Position numbers and translations under genes: made by a program | From: Nibribacter koreensis | Lineage (GTDB): Bacteria > Bacteroidota > Bacteroidia > Cytophagales > Hymenobacteraceae | Length of the DNA stretch: 64,000 bases | Direction of reading: 5' to 3' | NCBI RefSeq assembly: GCF_039541795.1 | Contig: NZ_BAABGX010000003.1 | Coordinates: forward strand, 372,001 to 436,000 | Part shown: positions 33,046 to 41,686 of the stretch, one piece after another | Layout: every line of letters starts with the position of its first letter | Numbering within the stretch: the first letter of the stretch is position 1 | Notes under the pieces: model-generated | Seen by the model: the letters and a program-made list of their open reading frames with translations, nothing else | What the model was told of the DNA's origin: nothing | The model's database searches: none

Positions 33046-34458
33046 ATGAATTTTAACCCAGTCACCCCAGAAATTTTGGCGGCCCTGCAGCAGATAGTAG
33101 GAGAAGCCTTTGTGCTCACGTCTGCCATGCAAGAAGAGGTAAAGCGTTACGCCCATGATGAGACCGAGGACCTGCACTTCTACCCAGAGGTGGTGGTGAA
33201 GCCGGTTAACGCGCAGGAGGTGAGTAAGATAGCCAAGCTGTGTCATGACAATTATATTCCTTTGACTCCCCGCGGCGCAGGCACTGGTCTGAGCGGAGGC
33301 GCCTTGCCTATACACGGCGGAGTAGTGCTCTCCATGGAGCGGTTCAACAAGATTATAAATATTGATGAGCGCAACCTGCAGGCCACGGTAGAGCCAGGCG
33401 TAGTAAATGAAGAATTCCAGAACGCCGTCAAGGCCAAAGGACTTTTCTACCCGCCAGACCCGGCCAGCAAAGGCAGCTGCTTCTTGGGTGGTAACCTGAG
33501 CATGTCCTCGGGCGGGCCCAAAGCGGTCAAATATGGTGTGACCCGTGATTATGTCCTTAACATAGAAATGGTTTTGCCTACCGGCGAAATCATCTGGACC
33601 GGTGCCAACGTCTTGAAATATTCCACGGGTTATAACCTCACGCACCTCATGATTGGCAGCGAGGGCACTTTGGGCATCATCACCAAGATCGTGTTCAAAC
33701 TCATTCCGTTTCCGCCTAAGAACGTGGTCATGCTGGTGCCGTTCAGGTCTTCAGAAGAGGCCTGCGCGGCGGTGGCCCAGATTTTCATGGCGGGCATCAC
33801 CCCTTCAGGTCTGGAGTTCATGGAGCGCGAAGCCCTGCAATGGTCCTCAGACTATCTCAAAATTGACGTGCCCCTGCCCGAAGACATTGAAGCCCACCTC
33901 ATCATTGAACTGGACGGCTGGGACCTGGATTTGCTTTACCAGGATGCAGAGCGCGTGTACGGCGTGCTGGAGCAGTTCAACACCGGTGAAGTCTTGCTAG
34001 CCGACACCGAAGCCCAGAAAGAAGACATCTGGCGCCTACGCCGCAACGTGGGCAACGCCGTGCGATACAACTCCATTTACAAAGAAGAAGACACCGTAGT
34101 GCCCCGTGCCGAACTGCCTGCTTTGCTCAAAGGGGTAAAGGAGATTGGGCAGCGCTATAACTTTAAGTCTGTCTGCTACGGCCACGCCGGCGATGGCAAC
34201 CTGCACATCAACATCATCAAAGGCGACATGTCTGACGATGACTGGAACAACAAGCTCACCGAGGGCATCAAGGAACTGTTCAGGCTGTGCGTGGCCTTGG
34301 GCGGTACCATCTCTGGGGAGCACGGCATTGGCCTGGTGCAGAAACCGTACATGCACATTGCCCTGCAAGAAAAGCAGTTTGAGCTCATGCGCGGCATCAA
34401 GAAAACCTTTGACCCGCATGGCATTCTCAATCCCGGTAAAATCTTTGAGATGGCCTAA
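33046..34458 (+). CDS. FAD-linked oxidase, GlcD/D-lactate dehydrogenase type
   Basis: 470 residues. The FAD-binding PCMH domain occupies about 35-215 (LTPRGAGTGLSGGALPIHGGVV, GVTRDYVLNIEMVLPTGEI, GSEGTLGIITKI). The C-terminal FAD-oxidase domain carries CYGHAGDGNLHINI and GTISGEHGIGLVQK. These belong to D-2-hydroxyacid dehydrogenases such as glycolate oxidase subunit GlcD and D-lactate dehydrogenase. No GlcE or GlcF gene is next to it, so a stand-alone D-lactate or D-2-hydroxyacid dehydrogenase is likely. The terminator and a palindrome copy follow. Confidence 0.92.
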   Translation: MNFNPVTPEILAALQQIVGEAFVLTSAMQEEVKRYAHDETEDLHFYPEVVVKPVNAQEVSKIAKLCHDNYIPLTPRGAGTGLSGGALPIHGGVVLSMERFNKIINIDERNLQATVEPGVVNEEFQNAVKAKGLFYPPDPASKGSCFLGGNLSMSSGGPKAVKYGVTRDYVLNIEMVLPTGEIIWTGANVLKYSTGYNLTHLMIGSEGTLGIITKIVFKLIPFPPKNVVMLVPFRSSEEACAAVAQIFMAGITPSGLEFMEREALQWSSDYLKIDVPLPEDIEAHLIIELDGWDLDLLYQDAERVYGVLEQFNTGEVLLADTEAQKEDIWRLRRNVGNAVRYNSIYKEEDTVVPRAELPALLKGVKEIGQRYNFKSVCYGHAGDGNLHINIIKGDMSDDDWNNKLTEGIKELFRLCVALGGTISGEHGIGLVQKPYMHIALQEKQFELMRGIKKTFDPHGILNPGKIFEMA

Positions 34459-34480
34459 GCATTAGATGATTTAAGGAAAG

Positions 34481-34519
34481 GCGGAGTTGGCCTGAGTAAA
34501 GGGCCAGCTCCGCTTTTTT
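34481..34519 (+). terminator. Terminator after the GlcD-type oxidase
   Basis: GCGGAGTTGGCC pairs with GGCCAGCTCCGC (one G-U), followed by TTTTTTG. Confidence 0.85.
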
Positions 34520-34535
34520 GTAAGTCAGAATTTTC

Positions 34536-34572
34536 TTTTTTGGCCTGTTTTCTGGGAATTAGGCCAAAAACG
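34536..34572. repeat. Intergenic palindrome copy 11
   Basis: TTTTTTGGCCTGTTTTC with GAATTAGGCCAAAAACG as partner. The outer CG of the left arm is lost. Confidence 0.88.
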
Positions 34573-34708
34573 ACTAAACTGAATGCTGGCTTTTCTTAAG
34601 CGAATTACACAAGCAGAAAGGAGTTTCCTCTATGCTTAAAAAGACGCTTTACTTGTAAAGTTTTTCATTGAAGGAAATAGCAACCGCGGGCAAGAACATC
34701 TAGCTTGT

Positions 34709-34746
34709 CGTTTTTGGGCTGTTTTCCGGAAAATAGCCTAAAAACG
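34709..34746. repeat. Intergenic palindrome copy 12, overlapping a gene end
   Basis: CGTTTTTGGGCTGTTTTC against GAAAATAGCCTAAAAACG. The right arm includes the stop codon of the YaiO-type gene (34738-34740). Confidence 0.88.
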
Positions 34747-36018
34747 GCGGTCTAGTCCCAAGCCAAACGTAAAGTTATTTCGGAAGGTGGACGGTAGATA
34801 TTCCTGATGATCCAGTCCCATTCTGATAGTGACCAGCAGGAGAGGGGTCAGCTTCTTTTGAGCGTCTAAGCGTATTTTGTTAGACCGCAGAGTAGAAGAG
34901 GGCAGTAGGGAGAGGTCTTTGTTGCGGTCATCTGGGGAGAAGCCTGAGCCCAGCGTCAAAGACAAAAACTCCGCGCCCTCCCCGTAATAATACCTGGCGG
35001 TGAAGAAGTATGACCGGGAAATCTCCTGCCCTGTAGGCGAGAAATAAGGCTGAAACGAAAACCAGAAATTGCCCCAGTACTTGCTCAAAGACCCGGTATA
35101 GATGAATGTGTTCTGCTCATAGCGCAAGTATCGCAGACCCGCCTCAGCCTCAAAGCCACGCCATAGTTTCCGGTAGACAGAGACCCCAGACCTGAATTTG
35201 GGAAAGAAACTGGCCGAAGAGCCGCCCGCATTCAAATACAGGTACCAGTTGTCATTCAGTTTAGGGTAGAAATCTGCCTCCAGCATGGTGCCCGTCTGCT
35301 CATAGCGGTTGGCTACGTAGGCCCGGCCCATCAGGCTTCCACGCTTCAGGTGCCTGGTGTAGGTCAAGGAGAGGGTATGCCAGTTGTCCAAGGACTTGCT
35401 GAAGGCATCCAATTCATACAGCACATAGAGGCTATTCTTGGCCAGCTCTTCTTGTAAGGCAGCGACCAATGCCAATCCCTGTTCATGCGCAGGATTTACA
35501 GCTAAAAGCTCACTTAACGTAGCTTTGGCTTCTGATGGGCGCTTGAGCAGGTGCAGGGCCTTGGCTTTTTTGTAAAGCAGTTCCTGGTGCTGAGGATGTG
35601 TGCGTAAGCCTTCTTGGGTTAGGTATAAGATTTGGTTTGGGTGGTTGCTCCAAAGTGCTACATCAACTAGGGCGGTGATTGCCTCTAAATTGATGGCGTC
35701 TGTTTTGGTGAGTGGGTTCAGCACCAGTCTAGCCGAGTCATAGTGGCCGTTCCAGGCATGGATTCGGCCTAAGAGAACTTGGGCGTCCTGGTATGCTGGC
35801 GCTTGCTTTATAAGTTGTCTGAGCAGGGTTTTGGCTTGGTCATGATTGCCGGCAAACGCTAAGGTTTGGGCCTCTTTGAACACGGAGTCGGGGTCTATCT
35901 TGCCTTGGGCCTGCGCTGGTACCTGCAGCCAGATGAGGGCCAGTAGCAGAGTGAGGGTAGCCAGGGTTTTGCCGTAACACCTGTATTCTAAGAACTTGAA
36001 GAAGTAAGTGAGCCTCAT
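34738..36018 (-). CDS. Tetratricopeptide protein with YaiO-type outer-membrane beta-barrel
   Basis: 426 residues from the ATG at 36018. The signal peptide contains LATLTLLLALIWLQVPAQAQ. Residues about 35-190 are TPR-like (LAFAGNHDQAKTLLRQLIKQ, AQVLLGRIHAWNGHYDSARL). Residues about 200-426 form beta strands of a YaiO-family barrel with alternating aromatics (TYTRHLKRGSLMGRAYVANR, EAGLRYLRYEQNTFIYTGSL) and end in LGLDRRF. It is predicted to sit in the outer membrane; the family is poorly characterised. A frame to 36057 was rejected because the signal starts at residue 14. Confidence 0.82.
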   Translation of the reverse strand: MRLTYFFKFLEYRCYGKTLATLTLLLALIWLQVPAQAQGKIDPDSVFKEAQTLAFAGNHDQAKTLLRQLIKQAPAYQDAQVLLGRIHAWNGHYDSARLVLNPLTKTDAINLEAITALVDVALWSNHPNQILYLTQEGLRTHPQHQELLYKKAKALHLLKRPSEAKATLSELLAVNPAHEQGLALVAALQEELAKNSLYVLYELDAFSKSLDNWHTLSLTYTRHLKRGSLMGRAYVANRYEQTGTMLEADFYPKLNDNWYLYLNAGGSSASFFPKFRSGVSVYRKLWRGFEAEAGLRYLRYEQNTFIYTGSLSKYWGNFWFSFQPYFSPTGQEISRSYFFTARYYYGEGAEFLSLTLGSGFSPDDRNKDLSLLPSSTLRSNKIRLDAQKKLTPLLLVTIRMGLDHQEYLPSTFRNNFTFGLGLDRRF

Positions 36019-36151
36019 AAAGAAAGCCTGCCGCACAGTCAATTGTTTGTCAAACACCCAGGGGAGATGCGGGTAAAGATAAACAGGATTTAGCGGGCCT
36101 TCCCCTAATTACGATGAATGGCGCAGTTGGCTCGGTGAAGGGAGCCTGTTT

Positions 36152-36189
36152 CGTTTTTGGCCTGTTTCCCAGAAAACAGGCCAAAAACG
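36152..36189. repeat. Intergenic palindrome copy 13
   Basis: CGTTTTTGGCCTGTTT-CCC against GAAAACAGGCCAAAAACG; near-perfect arms, directly before the hydrolase stop codon side. Confidence 0.92.
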
Positions 36190-36190
36190 A

Positions 36191-37153
36191 CTATTCTGCG
36201 CCTTTTAAAAATTCCACTGCCCTTCTTTCTGAGTAATAGGTACCGGCCAGGAAGTTTTCAGTGAAGCCCACGTGGCCGCCCGTGGCGGGCATCTCTAGGT
36301 AGAGATGTGGGTTTTCCTGGGCCTGTTCCACGGGAAAACACTCCTGAGACAGAAACGGGTCGTTCTTGGCGTTCACCAGCAGTGTGGGTATTTGCAGGTG
36401 CTGCAGGTGCAGGGCAGAACTGCAGCGCTGGTAATAGTCTGCGGCATCTTTAAACCCGTGCAGAGGTGCGGTAAAGCGGTTGTCAAACTGCTCAAAGGTT
36501 TTAATCTGGTGGTAGTTGCTTAAGTCTACCGTAAAACTCTGCGCTTTCAACAAAAGCTTTTGGTGCAGGGTGTTGAGGAAGCGCTGCATGTAGATGCGGT
36601 TCTGAGGCTTGGCCAGCTGGTCACAGGCACTGCTCATGTGGCATGGCACAGAAAACACCGCCGCCCGCTTTACTTGTGGGTGTATTTTGTCTGCCCACTG
36701 AGATAAGTAATTTAACGTGAGGTTGCCGCCCATGGAAAAGCCCACCAAAAACACCGTGCTGTAGTTTTTCTTGGCCAGCGCATGGGCAATGACCAGGTGC
36801 AGATCTTCCATCACGCCCATATGATATGACCTGAGCAACCGGTTGGGCTCCCCGCTGCAGCTTCTGTAGTTCCAAGCCAGGGCGTCCCAGCCGGCCTTGT
36901 TCATGGCGCGCACCATGCCCTTCATGTATGGACGATGCGTGTCGCCTTCCAGGCCATGTGACACCACTACCAGCGTCTCTGATTCTGCGCAGGACCAGTC
37001 CAGGTCCAGAAAGTCTTCGTCTGGCGTGTCAATGCGCTCCCGCGTGTAGGTCACGGCAGGTGCTTTGCGCAAGGTGCTGGGCAGAATAGTCTGCAGATGC
37101 CCGTTAAATAAGAAAAAAGGCGCGCGGTAAGAACTGGACGGTACTAAGGGCAT
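36191..37153 (-). CDS. Alpha/beta hydrolase (YheT/EMB8-like)
   Basis: 320 residues from the ATG at 37153. The FNGHLQTILPSTLR opening and LDWSCAESETLVVVSHGLEG region are characteristic of the YheT/UPF0017 esterase-like group. Catalytic residues are the nucleophile Ser in GFSMGGN, the Asp in LVNAKNDPFLS and the His in TGGHVGFTE. Some relatives hydrolyse acyl esters; the substrate here is not known. An earlier frame to 37207 is rejected, since it is encoded by a degenerate palindrome copy that lies in the 5' leader of this gene. Confidence 0.9.
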   Translation of the reverse strand: MPLVPSSSYRAPFFLFNGHLQTILPSTLRKAPAVTYTRERIDTPDEDFLDLDWSCAESETLVVVSHGLEGDTHRPYMKGMVRAMNKAGWDALAWNYRSCSGEPNRLLRSYHMGVMEDLHLVIAHALAKKNYSTVFLVGFSMGGNLTLNYLSQWADKIHPQVKRAAVFSVPCHMSSACDQLAKPQNRIYMQRFLNTLHQKLLLKAQSFTVDLSNYHQIKTFEQFDNRFTAPLHGFKDAADYYQRCSSALHLQHLQIPTLLVNAKNDPFLSQECFPVEQAQENPHLYLEMPATGGHVGFTENFLAGTYYSERRAVEFLKGAE

Positions 37154-37159
37154 GCAAGT

Positions 37160-37197
37160 CGTTTTAGGGCTATTTTCTGGAAAATAGGCTGAAAGTG
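37160..37197. repeat. Intergenic palindrome copy 14 (degenerate)
   Basis: CGTTTTAGGGCTATTTTC and GAAAATAGGCTGAAAGTG. It lies between the hydrolase promoter and its ATG, so it is predicted to be transcribed in the 5' leader. Confidence 0.7.
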
Positions 37198-37204
37198 AAC
37201 TATG

Positions 37205-37236
37205 CAAAAATAACCATTTTTATAGAATTCTTCAAA
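37205..37236 (-). promoter_or_regulatory. Promoter of the alpha/beta hydrolase gene
   Basis: TTTG at 37236-37233, 20 bases, TATTTTTG at 37212-37205: a full match to the Bacteroidota consensus. Leader length would be about 45 bases. Confidence 0.7.
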
Positions 37237-37387
37237 AGAAGCGCCTGAGCGTGTAGCGTAATTGTACTTTTTACGTTTAACCAGATTATAGGCTCATTCA
37301 CCGAGGGCTTTGCCCTGCACGGCCAATTATCCTGAGGTATCAGTTGACCTTAGGTATTTTTACAGTATCATTTTAACAATCACTGCT

Positions 37388-37585
37388 ATGCACAACCGGT
37401 GGGAAAGAAAACAAGAACCCAAATCTCTTTGCAGAAACTCTGGCAATGTACCCAAGGGTGAACAGGGCGGGCCAGGATTTCTGCCGGTTGAGGATTTTAA
37501 AAATGCCGCCATTAGTAGACTAAGTGCTTTAAAGGCAGAGTATCTGCAACAACTAGAATCTGGCACAGGCCCTGCTTCAAAATAA
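37388..37585 (+). CDS. Small hypothetical protein
   Basis: 65 residues from the ATG at 37388 (the frame is open upstream to 37310). It is charged and soluble (ERKQEPKSLCRNSGNVPKGE), with a C-terminal amphipathic helix (AAISRLSALKAEYLQQLESG). No family recognised. A strong terminator follows 20 bases after the stop, which supports some transcript from this strand, but coding is uncertain. Confidence 0.35.
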   Translation: MHNRWERKQEPKSLCRNSGNVPKGEQGGPGFLPVEDFKNAAISRLSALKAEYLQQLESGTGPASK

Positions 37586-37605
37586 TTTGCAGAGCCACCG
37601 CCATC

Positions 37606-37655
37606 CCATAAAGCAGAAGGGCTACCCCAATTGGGGTAGCCCTTCTGCTTTATGG
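37606..37655. terminator. Bidirectional terminator before the endonuclease I gene end
   Basis: CCATAAAGCAGAAGGGCTAC-CCC and its exact complement meet around AATT: a perfect 25-bp palindrome, serving convergent genes. Confidence 0.88.
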
Positions 37656-37668
37656 TGTTTTTGCATTC

Positions 37669-40056
37669 TTAATTCAGCATAATGCGTCTACTAGACGTGC
37701 CTTGGCTGGTGCGTACCTGCAAGAAGTAAACGCCGGCTGGCAAATGGCGCAGGTCTACATTCAATGCGTTGCCTTTTACCGGCTCCTTGACGGCATGCAC
37801 CATCTTGCCAATGGCATTCACCACCTGTACACTCTGCACCTTCAACACCGTTGGCACCTTGAGGGTTACCAAGCCTTTAGAAGGGTTAGGATATACCTGC
37901 AGCTGCTGCTCCAACTCTTTAGGAAGGCCGGTGGTGGTAAGGGCGTTGCCATACAAGGTCACGTCATCAATGTTCAGGTACTCTTTGTCTGAGTTGGTTT
38001 TCAAGAGCACTTTCACCTGTACTGAGGTGGCCCCGTCAGGGATTTGCACCAGCAGGCGGGACGGGGCGGCTTCTTTGGCAATGGTAGGCAGCGCAGATCC
38101 CGTAAAGGTTTTCACTAAAGGCGTGCCAGCCACGGTTTGCAATAGAAGCGTGCCGTCCATGCCGTAACGCGCGTTGTTGTCGTTGGCGTCTCCGGTGATT
38201 TTGATGTCTGGGGTAGAAGAGAACGTGCCTCCGTTGATGGTGGTGTACACTTCCAAATAGTCACCCGCCTCAATGCCGTTGCCCGTGGTGGTAGACACCG
38301 AGCTGTTGAACAGTTCAAGCACCAGGTCTTTGTAACCAGTGGTAGCAACCGGTTTAAAGATGACTTCTTGTAAGGTAGTGGTAGCCTGCAGGGACTTAAG
38401 GCCGCCATGCACGCGCTGTCCGTTAGGCGTGCCCGTGTTCACCTCTGAACTGCTGAAACCAGAAAGAACTTCCCAGCCGTCAGTGGCCGTGGCTTCAAAC
38501 GTCTGCCGAGCCAGAACCCCGGTAGGCAGGGTGCCGCCAGCGCCAGGGGCTGTCTTTACCACCAAACTGATTGGAGCAGTAGCATACTGCCAGCCGTTGG
38601 AGCAGCTTTCAAAGACGGCTAGATGGTACTCTGTGTCAGCTTTTAAGCCAGAAATAGAAACCTGCGTTCCGTTGGCTGCATACACTAAACGGGAGCCGTC
38701 TGCCTGGGCAGTGGCCAAACTGTAATTGCTATTTGCACCTGTATAGGTTACTCCAGCCTGCGGAGTAAAGGTGCCTGCCTGCGCTTCTCTCAAAAACACC
38801 AGACGGCCGTCACCGTTGCCGGCGGTCATGTTCAAGGTAAAGCCAGTGGTGGTAAGGCTAGTAGTTGCCAGGCCAGTTGCATTCTGGGTTGGGACGCCTG
38901 CGCAGGAATAGCCGGGCAGTGTTACTTGTGCAGCTGGCGCCGGGGCAGTGCTGTACGTATTGTCAGAACTACAGTATTCAAAAATCTGGACGTGGTAGGT
39001 CTTGGTGGCGCTTAGTCCGTTGACAGTCACAGAGTTGCCTGTGTTGTTATAGACAATCTTCTGGCCGTTGCCTTGATCAGTTGCCAGTGAGAAGTCTGCG
39101 TTTACGCCGGTTGTGTAGGCACCTGATGGGGCAAAGTTCACCGCTGAGGCTTCTCTTACCACCACCAATCGGCGGTCGCCGCTACCCTTGGTCCAGGAAA
39201 GCTTAAAGGAGGTGGGGGCAGCTTCTGTGATTAAAGGCTGGCTGGCAGCGGTGGTAGGGGTACAGGCCACTGTCGCGAAACCGTAGGCGCGGGCTACCAA
39301 CTCTGGGTAGTCAATGTACGGGTTGCGGTTACCCTGGGCTCTCTGTACGCGCGCATTGCGCTCCAGCTCACGGGCGTCGGCGGGATCTTGTAAGTGCCAG
39401 TTGTAAAGCGTTTGCATGTCTGCCACGGCGCTTACCGTGTTCTTGCCAGCGTCAAAGGATTGTCCCTCATGCATGGTGTAAAAATAGAAAACCGCGCGGG
39501 CCAAGTTTCCTTTATGGTCCTCACGCGGTTCAAACTGGGTGCCCGTGTCTTCACTGTACTCGTCAATGTTAGAGGTAGGGATAGAAGTCTGTGATGATAA
39601 TAGTCTAATCCATTTCTGGGTCTGCGCATCTGGTATCTCAGCAAACGGGTCGCTGCCGCGGTCGCTGTTCCACTGCACCACGGTTGGGAACAGATGGTGA
39701 ATGTCGGTTCTCATGCGCTCAACCTCGTTAAACCAGGACTGTGGAACCGTATGCTCACAATTGAGGGCGGTTAAGGAAGGAGAGGTGTTGGTTTCACTGT
39801 AGGTGTTGCTTTCCTGGTAGCCAGAATAGACGCAGGTGACCTTGTTGTTGTAGTTGTCTACGTAGTTGTACATTTTGCCACGCGCAGTGCTGTAGTCCAG
39901 GACTACGCGCTTGCCGTCATACCAGTTCTGGCGGAGCCAGGTCTTCAATTCGGCGCCAGAAAGGTTGGACGGCGGGGCGGTTTGGGCAATGGCAGCAGTG
40001 AGGCCAGACCAACTCACCAATACTACTAGCAGGAGAGGGCGTAAGAATGTTCTCAT
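37669..40056 (-). CDS. Secreted endonuclease I-family nuclease with type IX sorting domain
   Basis: 795 residues. The signal peptide ends near TAAIAQ. An endonuclease I domain (about 35-270) carries LNCEHTVPQSWF, RTDIHHLFPTVVQWN (His residues of the active site) and GNLARAVFYFYTMH. Two related fibronectin-like modules follow (about 275-390 and 400-500, each with FxLxxTxGxGDxRLV and LATxxxxGxxxVY). A beta-sandwich (510-710) comes next, then a T9SS type A sorting domain (LQVYPNPSKGLVTLKV... GVYFLQVRTSQG). It probably degrades extracellular DNA or RNA at the cell surface or after release. Confidence 0.9.
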   Translation of the reverse strand: MRTFLRPLLLVVLVSWSGLTAAIAQTAPPSNLSGAELKTWLRQNWYDGKRVVLDYSTARGKMYNYVDNYNNKVTCVYSGYQESNTYSETNTSPSLTALNCEHTVPQSWFNEVERMRTDIHHLFPTVVQWNSDRGSDPFAEIPDAQTQKWIRLLSSQTSIPTSNIDEYSEDTGTQFEPREDHKGNLARAVFYFYTMHEGQSFDAGKNTVSAVADMQTLYNWHLQDPADARELERNARVQRAQGNRNPYIDYPELVARAYGFATVACTPTTAASQPLITEAAPTSFKLSWTKGSGDRRLVVVREASAVNFAPSGAYTTGVNADFSLATDQGNGQKIVYNNTGNSVTVNGLSATKTYHVQIFEYCSSDNTYSTAPAPAAQVTLPGYSCAGVPTQNATGLATTSLTTTGFTLNMTAGNGDGRLVFLREAQAGTFTPQAGVTYTGANSNYSLATAQADGSRLVYAANGTQVSISGLKADTEYHLAVFESCSNGWQYATAPISLVVKTAPGAGGTLPTGVLARQTFEATATDGWEVLSGFSSSEVNTGTPNGQRVHGGLKSLQATTTLQEVIFKPVATTGYKDLVLELFNSSVSTTTGNGIEAGDYLEVYTTINGGTFSSTPDIKITGDANDNNARYGMDGTLLLQTVAGTPLVKTFTGSALPTIAKEAAPSRLLVQIPDGATSVQVKVLLKTNSDKEYLNIDDVTLYGNALTTTGLPKELEQQLQVYPNPSKGLVTLKVPTVLKVQSVQVVNAIGKMVHAVKEPVKGNALNVDLRHLPAGVYFLQVRTSQGTSSRRIMLN

Positions 40057-40080
40057 GTAATAAGGTTAAGGAAGGAAACG

Positions 40081-40088
40081 CAAAGGTA
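40081..40088 (-). promoter_or_regulatory. -7 box upstream of the endonuclease I gene
   Basis: TACCTTTG (TAnnTTTG) 25 bases before the ATG; no good -33 element seen. Confidence 0.4.
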
Positions 40089-40121
40089 CCAGAAACTCCC
40101 TGAAGCAGAGCGCTTCTGGTG

Positions 40122-40553
40122 TTAATTTTGTGTGATGAAGGCAAGCGGGTCAATGACAGACTTCTCATTCAGCCACAAAAGGGCCTCCTGCTCCTCTGTG
40201 AAGAACTGAACGTCTAAGGGCTTCATGGTCTGGGCCACTTTGATGAGTTGCTCAATAGACATGTGATTGTCCAGGTACTGGGACGGGATGAGCGCCAGCT
40301 TTTGGATAGGCAGGCTCAGGAAAGCCTCTAGCCACTCAGTAAACAGCCAGGACTCATCCTGTGACTCAATCTCCTGCATCTCCTCTAAGTGGAGATACCA
40401 CTTGTACAACTTATGTTCCTGGGTTTTGTCAAGCAGCGTCTGGGCTATCTGCTGGAATTCTCTGCTGTATACCACTCCGCACCATTTGGCGGTGAGCAGG
40501 TTGTCTTCTTGCCTCCAACTCAAGGTAGCATGAGCGGTAGTAAACTGTGACAT
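40122..40553 (-). CDS. STAS/SpoIIAA-like protein, paralogue 1
   Basis: 143 residues, soluble. The order of secondary structure and the closing FFTEEQEALLWLNE match the STAS/SpoIIAA-like family and the second paralogue in this cluster (42355-42762), which ends TFATEQEAMEWLL. The central strand KWYLHLEEMQEIES corresponds to KRLLLDASKTVIKS. No phosphorylatable Ser is obvious. Such proteins are found beside sensor genes in Bacteroidota but their role is not defined. A -7 box TATTTTTG lies 40 bases upstream. Confidence 0.6.
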   Translation of the reverse strand: MSQFTTAHATLSWRQEDNLLTAKWCGVVYSREFQQIAQTLLDKTQEHKLYKWYLHLEEMQEIESQDESWLFTEWLEAFLSLPIQKLALIPSQYLDNHMSIEQLIKVAQTMKPLDVQFFTEEQEALLWLNEKSVIDPLAFITQN

Positions 40554-40941
40554 GTTACTATATTCTGTTGTCTTTTAAGTAGATGCAAAAATAGTATAAA
40601 TTATTTTCTGTATTGCTAATGTAGCTGATAATTAATTGTTTATGTAAATTTAAATAGGATTATATTTATTTATTCTTAGTATTATTTAGTATATGCAAAC
40701 TGCATGACGGAGTTCAGTTTAAAGAGTCTTATGCTAGCCATGCAAGCAGTGATAAAAGAAAGGATTTCTTCTTGGTCAGCACAGAAGAATAGCTTTTAGA
40801 CAAGTACAGAAACGCGCATAGCACAGGGGTGCTATTACAAGAATGGCGAATGACCTACAAACTTAGCCGTCCTGTTTTTATGCCACTTGTAACTATTGCG
40901 TAATAAACGGGGTTAAGAAGGCCCTATCACATCAATGATTC
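40554..40941. other. 388-bp AT-rich divergent gap
   Basis: Between the first STAS-like gene and the GAF gene. It holds one -7 box for the minus gene and no repeat of the families described here. I see no gene or RNA. Confidence 0.6.
40586..40593 (-). promoter_or_regulatory. -7 box upstream of STAS-like paralogue 1
   Basis: TATTTTTG (TAnnTTTG), 33 bases before the ATG. A -33 element was not found. Confidence 0.4.
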
Positions 40942-41445
40942 ATGGAGAATACATTTGGAATACCCATCCTGCCTGACAACGAAGAAGAGAGGCTGGCCAA
41001 GCTGCGCAGTTACCATCTACTGGACACGCACAAAGAGTTTGGGCCTTTTAAACACATAGCCAGTATGGCGGCACGCATGTTCAACGTGCCCATTGCGCTG
41101 GTAAACTTAGTAGACAGTAATTCTGTGCATACGCTGGCCAGTGCCGGGATAGAGCTTGCCGAGCCTGTACCCAGAGGCACAAGCCTTTGTTCTCTGGCGG
41201 TACTACGTGAAGATGTAACGGTGTTTGAAAACGCCTTGCAAGAACCCTGTCTGTTGGCCAATCCTATGGTGACCGGCGAGTTTGGACTTAGGTTCTATGC
41301 CGCCGCCCCTTTGACCACCTCAGATGGTTTTAACATTGGTGCCTTGTGCTTAGTAGATCAGGAACCACGGGTATTTACAGAGGCAGAGCAACGAATATTA
41401 GAGAACCTGGCTGCTATTATCATGGAAGACGTGCAGAAAGGATAA
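40942..41445 (+). CDS. Stand-alone GAF-domain protein
   Basis: 167 residues. NEEERLAKLRSYHLLDT is the linker motif seen before GAF domains in many bacterial signalling proteins. The GAF fold then runs FGPFKHIASMAARMFNVPIA, LVNLVDSNSVHTLASAGIEL, the TSLCSLAVLREDVTVFENA cysteine region, and FYAAAPLTTSDGFNIGALCLVD. No output domain is attached, so it must act through a partner or bind a ligand. It lies upstream of the H-NOX gene on the same strand, with 241 bases between. Confidence 0.88.
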   Translation: MENTFGIPILPDNEEERLAKLRSYHLLDTHKEFGPFKHIASMAARMFNVPIALVNLVDSNSVHTLASAGIELAEPVPRGTSLCSLAVLREDVTVFENALQEPCLLANPMVTGEFGLRFYAAAPLTTSDGFNIGALCLVDQEPRVFTEAEQRILENLAAIIMEDVQKG

Positions 41446-41686
41446 CCTACCGTCTTTGCCAGACCCGCGGATGGCTATCAGTATTCATTCTCTTATAAAC
41501 TTCCTTCAGTTGTTTACATAGAGGTAGACAACTTGTGCCCCTTTGCTTGGCGCGCCAAAGAAAAGGGCCCTATCCTCTATTTCCTGACGCTGCTTACCTT
41601 GTTCTGCAGGTCCTTTATTTGCTTTTTTGGTTACTATCTTTATATATTAACTAACTAAAGTTAAACTTAGGCTGTAAGCATTCCTC

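Noticed and set aside
33252..34465. Long frames antisense to or in other frames of the GlcD-type gene
   Set aside because: They lack domains and follow the codon structure of the true gene.
37154..37207. Hydrolase N-terminal extension from 37207
   Set aside because: The 18 residues are encoded by a decayed palindrome copy in the leader.
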